Source of the DNA: Streptomyces sp. NBRC 109706
Lineage (GTDB): Bacteria > Actinomycetota > Actinomycetes > Streptomycetales > Streptomycetaceae
DNA length: 64,000 nucleotides
Direction: 5' to 3'
Assembly (NCBI RefSeq): GCF_000974485.1
Contig: NZ_BBOM01000011.1
Span: 248,001 to 312,000, forward strand
Shown here: positions 40,990 to 49,815 of the stretch, in pieces
Layout of the letters: each line of letters begins with the position of its first letter
Numbering within the stretch: position 1 is the stretch's first letter
Notes under the pieces: model-generated
Databases searched by the model: none
What the model saw: the letters and a program-made list of their open reading frames with translations, nothing else
Told to the model about the DNA's origin: nothing
Program-made: the position numbers and the translations under genes

Positions 40990-42357
40990 TCACTGAGGGC
41001 CCGCCCACCATTTGCGGCCGGTTGTGTCGAGGGTGGCGATGGGGTCGTAGTAGGGGTACCGGTGTTCGAGGGCCTGGGGGTCGTCGGCTTCGAGGTGGGT
41101 GCGGTAGTTCTTGGTCCAGTAGGAGATGCCGAGTTCGCGGTCGTAGTCGGTGACCTGGTGCACCCAGCGTTTCCCGACATAGGGCACGTCGCAGACGATG
41201 CGTGGGGTGGCATAGCCCGGCAGGTAGCCCATGATGGCGTGTTGGAGCTCCTGCGCCTCCCAGACCGCGACGCGCCAGTGCTCGGCGTGCGGGATCATGT
41301 CGCACAGGTACAGGTAGTAGGGGAGGATGCCGGCCTCGTCCTGGAGGGCGAAGGACAGGTCGAGGAGATCGTCCGGGGTGGCGTTGACGCCTCTCATCAG
41401 GACGCCCTGGTTGCGGACGTCGCGGACGCCGACGGCGAGTGCGGTACGGGCGGCCTCGGCCACCAGGGGGGTGACCGACTGGGCGTGGTTGACATGGGTG
41501 TGTATCGCGAGGTTGACGCCCCGGCGGGCGGCGGTGCGGGCCGTCCGTTCCAGGCCCTCGACGACCCGGGGTTGCAGCCAGTGCTGGGGCAGTCCGACCA
41601 GGGCCTTGGTGGCGAGGCGGATATCGCGGACGGAGTCGATGTCGAGCAGCCGCATGAGGAACGACTCAAGCTGCGGCCAGGGCACATTGGCGACATCGCC
41701 GCCGGAGACCACCACATCGCGCACCCCCGGCGTGCGGGTGAGGTAGTCGAGGATCTGGCTCTGGCGGTCCGCCGGGCTGAGCGTGAGTCGGTGCTTGTCG
41801 ACCTGGGGCGTGGAGCGGCCGACGAGGTCCATGCGGGTGCAGTGGCCGCAGTACTGGGGGCAGGTGGCGACCAACTCGGCCAGCACCTTGGTGGGATAGC
41901 GATGCGTCAGCCCCTCGACGACCCACATCTCGGCCTCGTGCAGGGAGTCGCGCCGGGAGTGCGGGTGACTCGGCCAGAGCTGGTCGCGGTCGGAGGCGAC
42001 GGGCAGCATATAGCGGCGCACCGGGTCGGCGAGGAAGGCGTCGGTGAACTCCTCCGGCGTCAGGGGCGCGGCCGGCGCCATGACGTTGAGCAGCTGCGGC
42101 GGGATGAGCGGGGACATGGTGGCGAACCGGCGCTGGTCGTCGGCCAGATCCCGGTAGAACCGCTCGACGAGCAACGGGCCCGTCACCGCGCGCAGTTGGC
42201 GCGCGTTGCGGACGCAGTGGACGCGTTGCCAGCGGGCGTCGCGCCACTGGGCTCCGGTGACGTCCCGCCAACCGGGAAACCGTCGCCAGTCCGGTTCCAC
42301 CAGTTCGCGACGGACATAGGTGTAGGGCTGCGACGGTGCCTCGGGGGGAGGGGACAT
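40990..42357 (-). CDS. lysine 2,3-aminomutase (radical SAM, PLP)
   Basis: The 455-residue enzyme carries the radical SAM cluster motif CPQYCGHC (CxxxCxxC) near residue 170 and the aminomutase segments ILDYLTRTPGVRDVVVSGGD, VRNQGVLMRGVNATPDDLLD. A lysine in VPYVGKRWVHQV near the end is the likely PLP anchor. Such enzymes convert L-lysine to beta-lysine; relatives use glutamate or arginine. ATG 42357 has GGAGG ten bases upstream, which rules out the GTG at 42369. It follows a free carrier-protein gene, fitting supply of a beta-amino acid to the NRPS. Confidence 0.88.
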   Translation of the reverse strand: MSPPPEAPSQPYTYVRRELVEPDWRRFPGWRDVTGAQWRDARWQRVHCVRNARQLRAVTGPLLVERFYRDLADDQRRFATMSPLIPPQLLNVMAPAAPLTPEEFTDAFLADPVRRYMLPVASDRDQLWPSHPHSRRDSLHEAEMWVVEGLTHRYPTKVLAELVATCPQYCGHCTRMDLVGRSTPQVDKHRLTLSPADRQSQILDYLTRTPGVRDVVVSGGDVANVPWPQLESFLMRLLDIDSVRDIRLATKALVGLPQHWLQPRVVEGLERTARTAARRGVNLAIHTHVNHAQSVTPLVAEAARTALAVGVRDVRNQGVLMRGVNATPDDLLDLSFALQDEAGILPYYLYLCDMIPHAEHWRVAVWEAQELQHAIMGYLPGYATPRIVCDVPYVGKRWVHQVTDYDRELGISYWTKNYRTHLEADDPQALEHRYPYYDPIATLDTTGRKWWAGPQ

Positions 42358-42426
42358 GCGGGTGTGCACCTCCGGACGTGGAGGGGGCGGCGCGCTTCGC
42401 GTCCGCCGTGGCGTCGCGGTGCGGCG

Positions 42427-42678
42427 TCAGGAGGTCGAGCGCACCTGGCGTGCGGCCAGGACGAGTTCGCTCAGACCGCGTACGGTCGGCTCCGAGAAGA
42501 AATCGCTGAGGGCGACGCGCACTCCCAGCTCCCGCTTGACGCGCCCGGTGAGACGGCCCGCGGTGAGGGAATGGCCGCCGAGTGCGAAGAAATCGTCGTC
42601 GAGGTCGACCTTCTCCAGATTCAGGACGCCGGCAAACATCTCACGCACGGATTCTTGGACATCCTCGACGTTGGACAA
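42427..42678 (-). CDS. free peptidyl carrier protein
   Basis: The 83-residue protein has the phosphopantetheine site in DDDFFALGGHSLTAGRL (Ser near residue 38). It has no other domain. It may be loaded by one of the free adenylation proteins of this cluster. It is transcribed with the aminomutase. Confidence 0.92.
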   Translation of the reverse strand: MSNVEDVQESVREMFAGVLNLEKVDLDDDFFALGGHSLTAGRLTGRVKRELGVRVALSDFFSEPTVRGLSELVLAARQVRSTS

Positions 42679-42996
42679 TGCTTCCCCTCGCTACGAAACC
42701 CCCGTCCCCCGGGGTGCGTTGGCTTTTTCGTCGAAGCTGCCACGGTAACACGGCACGCCGTTTCCGGGGAGTCGGCGGATAACGTGACGGCCCCGGGGAT
42801 TGTCTTGAAAGCCATCTTGCGGACTGCCGGGGAAGCGCTATGCGTTCGGGGCTGTTGTACGCTTTCGGAAGGCGAGGGGAACAAGGAGAACAAGGGGTGG
42901 CATGGGGTCTTGACGGAAATGCCTCAACCTTTTTCCTTGTCTTCTATGGTTTTCGATTTTCTTACCGCAGTTGATCGCATGTGACCGGGGGCGTGC
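42679..42996. other. divergent intergenic region, 318 bases
   Basis: It separates the leftward carrier/aminomutase unit from the rightward NRPS. The right half is T-rich (around 42925-42965), a likely promoter zone for the NRPS. TTGACG at 42910-42915 and TATGGT at 42945-42950 are too far apart to pair. No gene is supported. Confidence 0.5.
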
Positions 42997-45900
42997 ATGG
43001 CGGCCGAGGCGATCCACGAGGTGTTTCGACAGCGTGCCGCCCTCCGGCCGGACGCGACCGCCGTCGTCGACGGCGCCCGGCGGATCAGTTACCGCGCCCT
43101 GGACGCCGCGTCGGACGGGATCGCCGCCCGGCTCGCCGACCTCGGGGTGGCGCCCGGCGGGATCGTCCCGGTGCTGCTTCCGCCGGGCGCGCCGCTTGTC
43201 GCGACGCTGCTCGGGGTGCTCAAACGGGGCGCCGCCTATGCGGTGATCGATCCGGACTGGCCGCGCGAGCGGCTGCGGCGGGTCGCCGCCGTCTGCGGGC
43301 CGATCGCGCTGGTGGGGCCCGGGATGCCGCCGGGGGTGTTCGGCCGGACCTGGACGCCGGTGGTCGACTTCGCGGCGCCTCCCGCCCCGGCGCCGCCGGT
43401 CCGGGTGCGCGGTGGCGATCCGGCGATGGTGTTCTTCACCTCGGGCACGACCGGGTCGCCGAAGGCGGTGCTCTCCCCGCACCGGGCGCTGCTCCGGCTG
43501 CTGCGGGACTGCCCGTTCGCTCCCCTCGGCCCCGACACGGTGATGCCGCAGGCCGCGCCGGCCCCGTGGGACGCGTTCGCCTTCGAGCTGTGGGGCGTGC
43601 TGTTGACCGGCGGCACCAGTGTGCTGCTCGACGAACGTCCCCTCACCCCGGCCGGGTTGCGTCGGCTTGTCGCGCGCGAAGGCGTCAACCTGCTCTTTCT
43701 CACCACCTCGCTCCTCCATCTCTTTGTCGACGAGGACATCGCGGCGTTTCGTGGTCTGCGCCAAGTGCTCACCGGCGGGGAGGTGTTGAGCCCGGCGCAC
43801 GCCGGCCGGTTCCTCGCGGCGCATCCGGGCATCGGCCTGGTGAACGGCTACGGCCCGGTGGAGAGTTGTGTCTTCGCCCTGTACCACGAGGTGTCGGCCG
43901 CCGATGTCGGGCACGACATCCCGATCGGCCGCCCGGTGCCGGGGACGACGGTCCGGGCGCTGGTGGGGGACCGGCCCTGCCGCCCCGGGGAGGTCGGCGA
44001 GCTGTGTGTCGGCGGCGAAGGGCTCGCCATCGGCTATGTCGGCGATCGGCAGCTGACGGAGCGGAAGTTCGTCGTTGTCGGGGGCGAACGGCTGTACCGC
44101 ACCGGCGACCGGGGCACGGTCGGCGCCTCCGGCGTCTTCCGGTTCGCCGGCCGCGACGACCGGCAGGTGAAGCTCCGCGGGCACCGGATCGAGCTGTCGG
44201 CCGTCGAGCGAACCGCCCATGAGGTGCCGGGAGTCGCGCGGGCCGTGGCCGTGCCGGTGCCCGGCGCGACGGGCAACTGCGCGGCCCTGGTGCTCTACTT
44301 CCGCGCCGCCGGGGCCGTCGGCCGCACCGCCGACGAGACCACCGCCGACGAGCCGACCGCCGACGAGCCGACCGCCGACGAGCTGACCGCCGCGCTGCGC
44401 GAGACGTTGCCGTCGTATGCGCGGCCCGATGCGGTCCGCGCGCTGGACGCCTTCCCGATGACCGACAACGGCAAGCTGGACATTGCCCGGTTGCGCGCGA
44501 TGGCGCGCGCCGAGGTCGGAGCGGCGGCAGCGGGAACGTCCCCTTCGACGGTGGGCGGTACCACGGCGGAGCGGGTGGCCGCCGTGTTCGCCGCCGTCCT
44601 CGGCCGCCCCGCCGTGGACCTCGACGCGCCGTTCCTCGCGCAGGGCGGCACCTCGCTGGACGCCGTCCGGCTCTGCACCCGGCTGGGCGCGGCACACCAC
44701 CGTCCGGTGCCCGTCTCCCAGCTGTCGCGTACCCCCTCGGTGCGGGCGCTCGCCGCCTGGCTTGAGCTGCCCCCCGCACCGCCGAAGGAACCGGCCGCCA
44801 CCGGCCAAGTACCGCTGACCCCGACACAGTTGGCGTTTCTGCTGGCCCACGAGGACAGCGCCGACGACCGGGCCAACCACTGCCGGCTCGGCTGGCGGAT
44901 CACCGGCGGGCTGCGGCCGGACGCGCTCGCCGCCGCCGTCGCGGACGTCCACCGACGCCACCCCTATCTCGGTCTGCGCTACGCCCTGGACGACGACCCC
45001 GTGGCCACCCCCGGCGGCCCGGAGACGACGCTGGAGGTCGTCGCGGGAGGCGACGAGCCGGACGCCGTCCTGGCCCGGCGGCTCGGCCGGCCGCTGGAGC
45101 TGCGCGACGGGCTGGTCTGGCGGTGCGTGCTGGTGACGACGGACGACCCGCGCCGCTGGCTGTTCGGCCTGAACGTGCACCACATCGCGTTCGACGGCTG
45201 GTCCGAGCATCTGCTGGTGGACGATCTGGCCACGGCCTACGCGGCCAGGCTGAACGGCGTCCCCGCAACGGCGGCCGTGGTCGACGGCCCGGCGGCGGTC
45301 CGTGCCGTGCTCGCCGGCATCGAGGCCGCCGATCCCGCCGCCCAGCGCGCCTACTGGGCCGATGCGCTGGCCGAGCTGCCCGAACTCGCCCTGCCCCGCT
45401 CGGAGTCGGGGCGCCCGCACACCCGGGAGACGCCGCTGGCCACGGACGAGCTGAGCGCCCTGGACCGGGCCGCCGCCGCTCTGGGCACCGGCCGACTGAC
45501 GCTGCTGCTGACGGCGCTCGGCGCGGCGCTGCGCGCGCTGACCGGCGGATCGGACTTCGGCGTGGGCGTTCCGGTGTCGCTGCGCGGCGGCGTCGACAGC
45601 GAGCGGGTGGTCGGCTGCCTGATCAACACGGTGTGTGTGCGGCTGCGGCCGGACGCGCCCGATCAGCCAGGGCGCACGGCGGCCGCCGTGGCCGGGGCGC
45701 TGGCCCACTCCGATCTGCCGTTTCCCGAGGTGGTCCGCGCCCTCGGCCCCAGGGCGGGCGCGGCCCGCCGGCCCCTCTACCGGGTGCTCGCCGCCGTGCA
45801 GGACGCGCCGTCGCCCCGGCTCCGGCTGCCCGGCGCGGTGGCCCGTCCCTGGCGGCCGGAGCCGGCGGCGCCGCCCGCCGAGCTGGCGGTCGAGCTGCTG

Positions 45901-46026
45901 ACCGCCGACGATCCGCTGCTCCGGGTGAGCACGGCGGGCGAGGTCGACGCCCGTCTGGTGGATGCGCTGGCGGCCGAAGTGTCCAGGCGGCTGCGGCGGT
46001 TGGCCGCTTCGACGAACGGCGGTTAG
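42997..46026 (+). CDS. NRPS, A-PCP-C order
   Basis: The 1009-residue protein has an adenylation domain (1-500; FFTSGTTGSPKAV near 146, YGPVES near 290, GKLD near 490), a carrier domain with Ser in QGGTSLDAV near 553, and a condensation domain with HHIAFDGWS near 727. There is no N-terminal condensation and no release domain. Reading the A-domain pocket by motif alignment gives DAFFLGGVF(K), closest to aliphatic (Val/Ile-like) codes; treat as a hint. A 15-bp repeat encodes a TADEP-type linker near residues 445-463. It converges on the next gene with a 10-base gap. Confidence 0.9.
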   Translation: MAAEAIHEVFRQRAALRPDATAVVDGARRISYRALDAASDGIAARLADLGVAPGGIVPVLLPPGAPLVATLLGVLKRGAAYAVIDPDWPRERLRRVAAVCGPIALVGPGMPPGVFGRTWTPVVDFAAPPAPAPPVRVRGGDPAMVFFTSGTTGSPKAVLSPHRALLRLLRDCPFAPLGPDTVMPQAAPAPWDAFAFELWGVLLTGGTSVLLDERPLTPAGLRRLVAREGVNLLFLTTSLLHLFVDEDIAAFRGLRQVLTGGEVLSPAHAGRFLAAHPGIGLVNGYGPVESCVFALYHEVSAADVGHDIPIGRPVPGTTVRALVGDRPCRPGEVGELCVGGEGLAIGYVGDRQLTERKFVVVGGERLYRTGDRGTVGASGVFRFAGRDDRQVKLRGHRIELSAVERTAHEVPGVARAVAVPVPGATGNCAALVLYFRAAGAVGRTADETTADEPTADEPTADELTAALRETLPSYARPDAVRALDAFPMTDNGKLDIARLRAMARAEVGAAAAGTSPSTVGGTTAERVAAVFAAVLGRPAVDLDAPFLAQGGTSLDAVRLCTRLGAAHHRPVPVSQLSRTPSVRALAAWLELPPAPPKEPAATGQVPLTPTQLAFLLAHEDSADDRANHCRLGWRITGGLRPDALAAAVADVHRRHPYLGLRYALDDDPVATPGGPETTLEVVAGGDEPDAVLARRLGRPLELRDGLVWRCVLVTTDDPRRWLFGLNVHHIAFDGWSEHLLVDDLATAYAARLNGVPATAAVVDGPAAVRAVLAGIEAADPAAQRAYWADALAELPELALPRSESGRPHTRETPLATDELSALDRAAAALGTGRLTLLLTALGAALRALTGGSDFGVGVPVSLRGGVDSERVVGCLINTVCVRLRPDAPDQPGRTAAAVAGALAHSDLPFPEVVRALGPRAGAARRPLYRVLAAVQDAPSPRLRLPGAVARPWRPEPAAPPAELAVELLTADDPLLRVSTAGEVDARLVDALAAEVSRRLRRLAASTNGG
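44326..44385 (+). repeat. four copies of a 15-bp coding repeat
   Basis: ACCGCCGACGAG recurs every 15 bases at 44326, 44341, 44356 and 44371, encoding a TADE-x linker within the adenylation domain. Copy number could vary by slippage without shifting frame. Confidence 0.85.
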
Positions 46027-46036
46027 CGCCCCGCCG

Positions 46037-47494
46037 TCAGGCGCGGTCCGTCCGGGGGGCCTTCGCCAGCCGGGTGGCGGCCGCGCGGTCGAGCTTTCCG
46101 TTGGGGGTCAGCGGCAGCCGCTCCACCAGCACGATCCTGTTGGGCACCACCGAGGCGGGCAGCCGCGCCCGCGCGTGCCGGCGCAGCTCGTCGACGTCGA
46201 CCCGGCCGGCGGCGGCGACCACCGCGACAAGGGCGGCGTCCGCACCGTGGCCCACCACCACGGCACAGGCCCCGCGCACCGCCCGGTGGCCGGTCAGCGC
46301 CGTCTCCACCTCGGCGGCCGCGATCCGCACCCCGCGCACCTTCAACTGGCCGCGGTCGACGCGGCGTACGAACTCCAGCAGCCCGTCCCGTGTGCGCACC
46401 ACATCGCCGCTGCGGTACCAGCGGCCGGGCCGCCCCGGCAGCGGGACGAACCGGGCGCGCGTCAGCTCGGGCGCGTTGACATAGCCCAGCGCGAGGCCCC
46501 GGCCGCCGATGTACAGCTCCCCCTCGACGGCGGGACGCAGCCCCTCGTCGAGCACCGCCACGGCGACCCCGTCGATCGGCCGGCCGATCGGTGGCGACGA
46601 GCCGACAGACGCGTCGGGCGGCACCGGGTGGGCCGTCGTCACCACCGTGGCCTCGGTCGGCCCGTAGTGGTTGACCAGCCGGTAGGGCCCGGTCACCGGG
46701 GCGGTCAGCCGCAGCGCGTCACCGCCGGTCAACAGCAGCCGCAGGGACGGCGGTTCGAACCCGAGCGTCAGCAGCTCCTCGACGAGTGCCGTCGCCACGA
46801 ACGCCGTGGTGCACCGGTCCTCGACGATCTGGTCGGCGATGAAGTCGGCGACCAGCCGGTCGTCCCCCCGGCAGGTGACCAGGGTCGCGCCCGCCGCCAG
46901 CGTCGGCCAGATCTCCCAGGCGGCCGCGTCGAAGCCGAGCCCCGCGGTGTGCAGCGTGCGGTCCCCGTGGCTGATCCGGTAGGTCCGCAGATGCCAGTCG
47001 ACGAGGTTCGCCAGGGAGTCGTGGCCCACCGATACGCCCTTGGGCGTGCCCGAGGTGCCGGAGGTGTAGAGCAGATAGGCACACCGGCCGGCGGTACGCG
47101 GCGGCGGCAGGTACCCCGGCTCGGCGGACGGCGCGATCTCGGCCAGCCCCAGCTCGGCGCCGAACCCCAGGCGGTCGGGGGAGACAACGACGACCGAGGC
47201 GCCCGCGTCCGCGACGATGCCGCGCAGCCGGCGCACCGGCTGCGCGGTCTCCAACGGCAGATAGGCGGCGCCGGCCAGCCAACAGCCGAGCGCCGCGCCG
47301 ACAAACGCCGCGCCCCGCTCGGCCGCCACCGCGACCGGCCCGTCGGCGGCGCCGTGCCGCCGCAGCTCGGCGGCCACCGCGCCGGCCCGTGACCACAGCT
47401 GTCGATAACTGATCGCCTCCCGCCCGTCGACGACCGCCGGATGGTGCGGTCGGGCGCGCACCTGCCGGTGGATCGCGTCGAGCGCGCGGCGCAT
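46037..47494 (-). CDS. free-standing NRPS adenylation protein
   Basis: The 485-residue protein is a single A domain: YLLYTSGTSGTPKGVSVGHD near residue 145, GLGFDAAAWEIWPTL, LVNHYGPTEATVV, LYIGGRGLALGYV and PNGKLDR near the end. No carrier domain is attached, so it must load one in trans, perhaps the protein at 42427. Pocket residues by motif alignment read DAWVLGHVV(K), which I cannot match to a substrate. ATG 47494 follows the P450 stop by one base. Confidence 0.9.
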   Translation of the reverse strand: MRRALDAIHRQVRARPHHPAVVDGREAISYRQLWSRAGAVAAELRRHGAADGPVAVAAERGAAFVGAALGCWLAGAAYLPLETAQPVRRLRGIVADAGASVVVVSPDRLGFGAELGLAEIAPSAEPGYLPPPRTAGRCAYLLYTSGTSGTPKGVSVGHDSLANLVDWHLRTYRISHGDRTLHTAGLGFDAAAWEIWPTLAAGATLVTCRGDDRLVADFIADQIVEDRCTTAFVATALVEELLTLGFEPPSLRLLLTGGDALRLTAPVTGPYRLVNHYGPTEATVVTTAHPVPPDASVGSSPPIGRPIDGVAVAVLDEGLRPAVEGELYIGGRGLALGYVNAPELTRARFVPLPGRPGRWYRSGDVVRTRDGLLEFVRRVDRGQLKVRGVRIAAAEVETALTGHRAVRGACAVVVGHGADAALVAVVAAAGRVDVDELRRHARARLPASVVPNRIVLVERLPLTPNGKLDRAAATRLAKAPRTDRA

Positions 47495-47495
47495 C

Positions 47496-48605
47496 TCAGA
47501 AGGCCACATCGAGTCGTTCGATGCCGCGATAGCCACGGTCCCGGTGCCAGACCGTGCGACCCGCCCGGCGCGGGGCGGTGGCGCGCAGCACGGGGACCAC
47601 CGCCGTCAACAGCTGGTGCGCCAGGTTCGCGCCCACGCAGCGGTGCCGGCCGTGGCCATAGGCCAGATGGCGGTCCGCGTCGCTCCTGGGGCCGACGGCG
47701 CCCGGCTCGGGGAACCGGCCGGGGTCCCGGTTCGCGGCGGCGAGGAGCACCAACACCGCCTCGCCCGCGCCGATATGCCGACCGGCCACCTCGGTGTCCC
47801 TGGCCGCCACGCGGGGCACCTGCGGCACGGGGGTGTCATAGCGCAGCAGTTCGGACACCACGGCGTCGGCTGGCCTGGCGAGATCCAGCGCCCCGTCGAG
47901 ACCCAGATCGAGCAGCCGGGCGATCGCCTGCGAGGTCGTCTCGATGCCGGCGAACGCGAAGAGCGACGCCAGCTGCAGCCGGCCGCCGCCGCGCACCTCG
48001 GGCGCCGCCTTGCCGACCACGGTCTCCTCCCCGCCGCCCGCGCCGTCGGCCGCCTCGATCTCCGCCGCGAGCGCGGCGAGCGCGCGGTCCGCCGCCGCGA
48101 CCGTCGGCGGGTGGTGCGGGCGGGCCATCAGCGCGCCGGCGGCGCTCGACCAGGCGCGCAACGTCGCCTCCGTCGCGGTGAGGCCGGCCACCCGGATGAT
48201 CACGGTGGTGGTGAGCGGCACGGCATACCCCGCGACCGCGTCGCCCCCGCCGTCGGCGGCGAACCGCGCCCAGCGCCGCCGCGCCAGCTCGGCGATCCAC
48301 CCCGCCCGCTCCCGGGACATCCGCCGGCCGAAGAGCGAGGCCACGGCTGTGCGCGCGGCCCCGTGGCAGGGCGGATCCAGCCACATCAGCCAGTCCCGCA
48401 CATGTTCGGCGGCCCCCGTGCCGACCGTGCGGAACAACGGACCGCGCAGCCAGTCCGAGGAGAGCGCGTCATCGGTCAGCGCCGCCCTCGCCTCCTCGTG
48501 GCCGGTCACGATCCAGGCGTCGAGATCCTCGTCGAAGTGCAGCGGGCCCCGTGCCCGCAGCTCCTCGTACGCGGGGTAGGGATCCTCCCAGTAGTCGCCG
48601 GTCAT
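47496..48605 (-). CDS. cytochrome P450
   Basis: The 369-residue protein has the I-helix FAFAGIETTSQAIAR, the ExxR motif SELLRY, and the heme-binding loop AYGHGRHRCVGANLA with the cysteine ligand. It is slightly short for the family. ATG 48605 overlaps the thioesterase stop. P450s in such clusters hydroxylate a carrier-bound amino acid or the released peptide; beta-hydroxylation of a residue is a common task. It needs ferredoxin partners not seen here. Confidence 0.9.
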   Translation of the reverse strand: MTGDYWEDPYPAYEELRARGPLHFDEDLDAWIVTGHEEARAALTDDALSSDWLRGPLFRTVGTGAAEHVRDWLMWLDPPCHGAARTAVASLFGRRMSRERAGWIAELARRRWARFAADGGGDAVAGYAVPLTTTVIIRVAGLTATEATLRAWSSAAGALMARPHHPPTVAAADRALAALAAEIEAADGAGGGEETVVGKAAPEVRGGGRLQLASLFAFAGIETTSQAIARLLDLGLDGALDLARPADAVVSELLRYDTPVPQVPRVAARDTEVAGRHIGAGEAVLVLLAAANRDPGRFPEPGAVGPRSDADRHLAYGHGRHRCVGANLAHQLLTAVVPVLRATAPRRAGRTVWHRDRGYRGIERLDVAF

Positions 48606-49363
48606 CGCCGCTCCCGGTGCGGTGCGAGGTCTTCGACGAGATCGGCCAGCAGCGGTTCGGGGCGTTCGGCGAGATAGTGGTGGCCGCCCGGGTAGCGGCG
48701 GACGACGCACCCGGCGGCCGTCTCCGCGGCCCATGCGGCGAGGTCGAGGGCGTACGGGTCCTGCCGGCCGGCGAACACCGAGACGCCGCAGCGCAGCGCG
48801 GGACCCGGCCGGTAGCGGTAGCTCTCCAGCCAGGCCGAGTCCGCCCGCAGCGGCGGGATCAGCAGTGCCAACAGCTGCTCGTCCGCGAGGAGTCGGGGCG
48901 GGGTGCCCTGCTCCCGCAGCCACTGGACGAGCCGTTCGTCCGGCAGGTCGGAGATCGTGCCGGGCACCGGCGTGCGGGGATGCGCGGTGGCGGAGACGGC
49001 CAGCCGCACCGGCCCGGGACGGCCCGTCGCGGCGAGCACCCGGGCCACCTCGAACGCCAGCAGTCCGCCCATGCTGTGGCCGAACAGCGCGAACGGCCGC
49101 CCGGCCGCGTCCGTCGTGACCGCGCCGGCCAGCCGCTCGGGATCGACCGAGGGCGGCTCGGCGATCCGGTGCTCCCGGCCGGGGAGCCGCACCGCGGCCG
49201 GATCGATCCACGAGGGGAGGAGCGCCGACCACGCGCGGTAGGCCGAGGCGCCGGCACCGGCGTGCGGCAGGCAGTAGAGGACGAGCTCCGCCTCGGTTCG
49301 GGTGGTGGAGCGTAGGAACCAGCGCCCCGCGTCGAGCGCCTTCACCGTCGGTGGCCTGCTCAC
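48602..49363 (-). CDS. type II thioesterase
   Basis: The 253-residue alpha/beta hydrolase has LYCLPHAGAGASAYRAW, the nucleophile elbow GHSMGG and catalytic His in YPGGHHYLAE, with Asp in FAGRQDPYAL. Such enzymes clear misprimed carrier proteins or release the product. The GTG 49363 start (VSRPPTVKALDAG) has a G-rich site upstream. First gene of the TE-P450-A unit. Confidence 0.9.
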   Translation of the reverse strand: MSRPPTVKALDAGRWFLRSTTRTEAELVLYCLPHAGAGASAYRAWSALLPSWIDPAAVRLPGREHRIAEPPSVDPERLAGAVTTDAAGRPFALFGHSMGGLLAFEVARVLAATGRPGPVRLAVSATAHPRTPVPGTISDLPDERLVQWLREQGTPPRLLADEQLLALLIPPLRADSAWLESYRYRPGPALRCGVSVFAGRQDPYALDLAAWAAETAAGCVVRRYPGGHHYLAERPEPLLADLVEDLAPHRERR

Positions 49364-49815
49364 CGGACATCCCCCAGGACTCTGCTTCAGCTCAGCGGCA
49401 CATGCGGTCGGCGATGGGTCCGGTCGGCGGCAAGCGGACAAATACCTGGCGCGAAAGGCTTTTTCCGGAGAGATCCGGATCGTACCGCAGCCGGGCGTCG
49501 CTGAGAACCCGTCCCGCGCTCCCGTGGGACGGGATGGAATGGGTGTGACAGATCATGCTCGATATTATTCTTGAGAAGCCGGCATCGTCCGGTGAATGAG
49601 CACCTTATGCGCGCAATTGCTTGAAAAGCATGCGGCTGCGGCCCCGTTATGTGCTTCTGATGCCCAATGAGGTGCGCATTCAGGTCACTTGGTCATTCGG
49701 CATGGCCCGCACGCGTCGTGGGGGATGCGTGGCATCGCGATCTCTGGAATACTCGCCGTGCCGGTGGCCGGACGGTTTGGGGACAGGCCGTCACCGACCA
49801 ACTGGGGGTATACGC
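49364..49815. other. divergent control region, 452 bases
   Basis: This is the start region for the leftward thioesterase unit and the rightward carbamoyltransferase unit. Composition falls in GC from about 49540 to 49640, with ATATTATTCT near 49562. No clear promoter pair and no gene are seen. Confidence 0.5.

Noticed and set aside
42910..42950. TTGACG and TATGGT as an NRPS promoter
   Set aside because: The spacer is 29 bases, too long for a standard promoter.
41062..42984. 640-codon plus-strand frame
   Set aside because: Antisense to lysine aminomutase and the carrier protein.
42838..45708. 956-codon minus-strand frame
   Set aside because: Antisense shadow of the NRPS at 42997-46026; Arg/Gly/Pro-rich with no domain.
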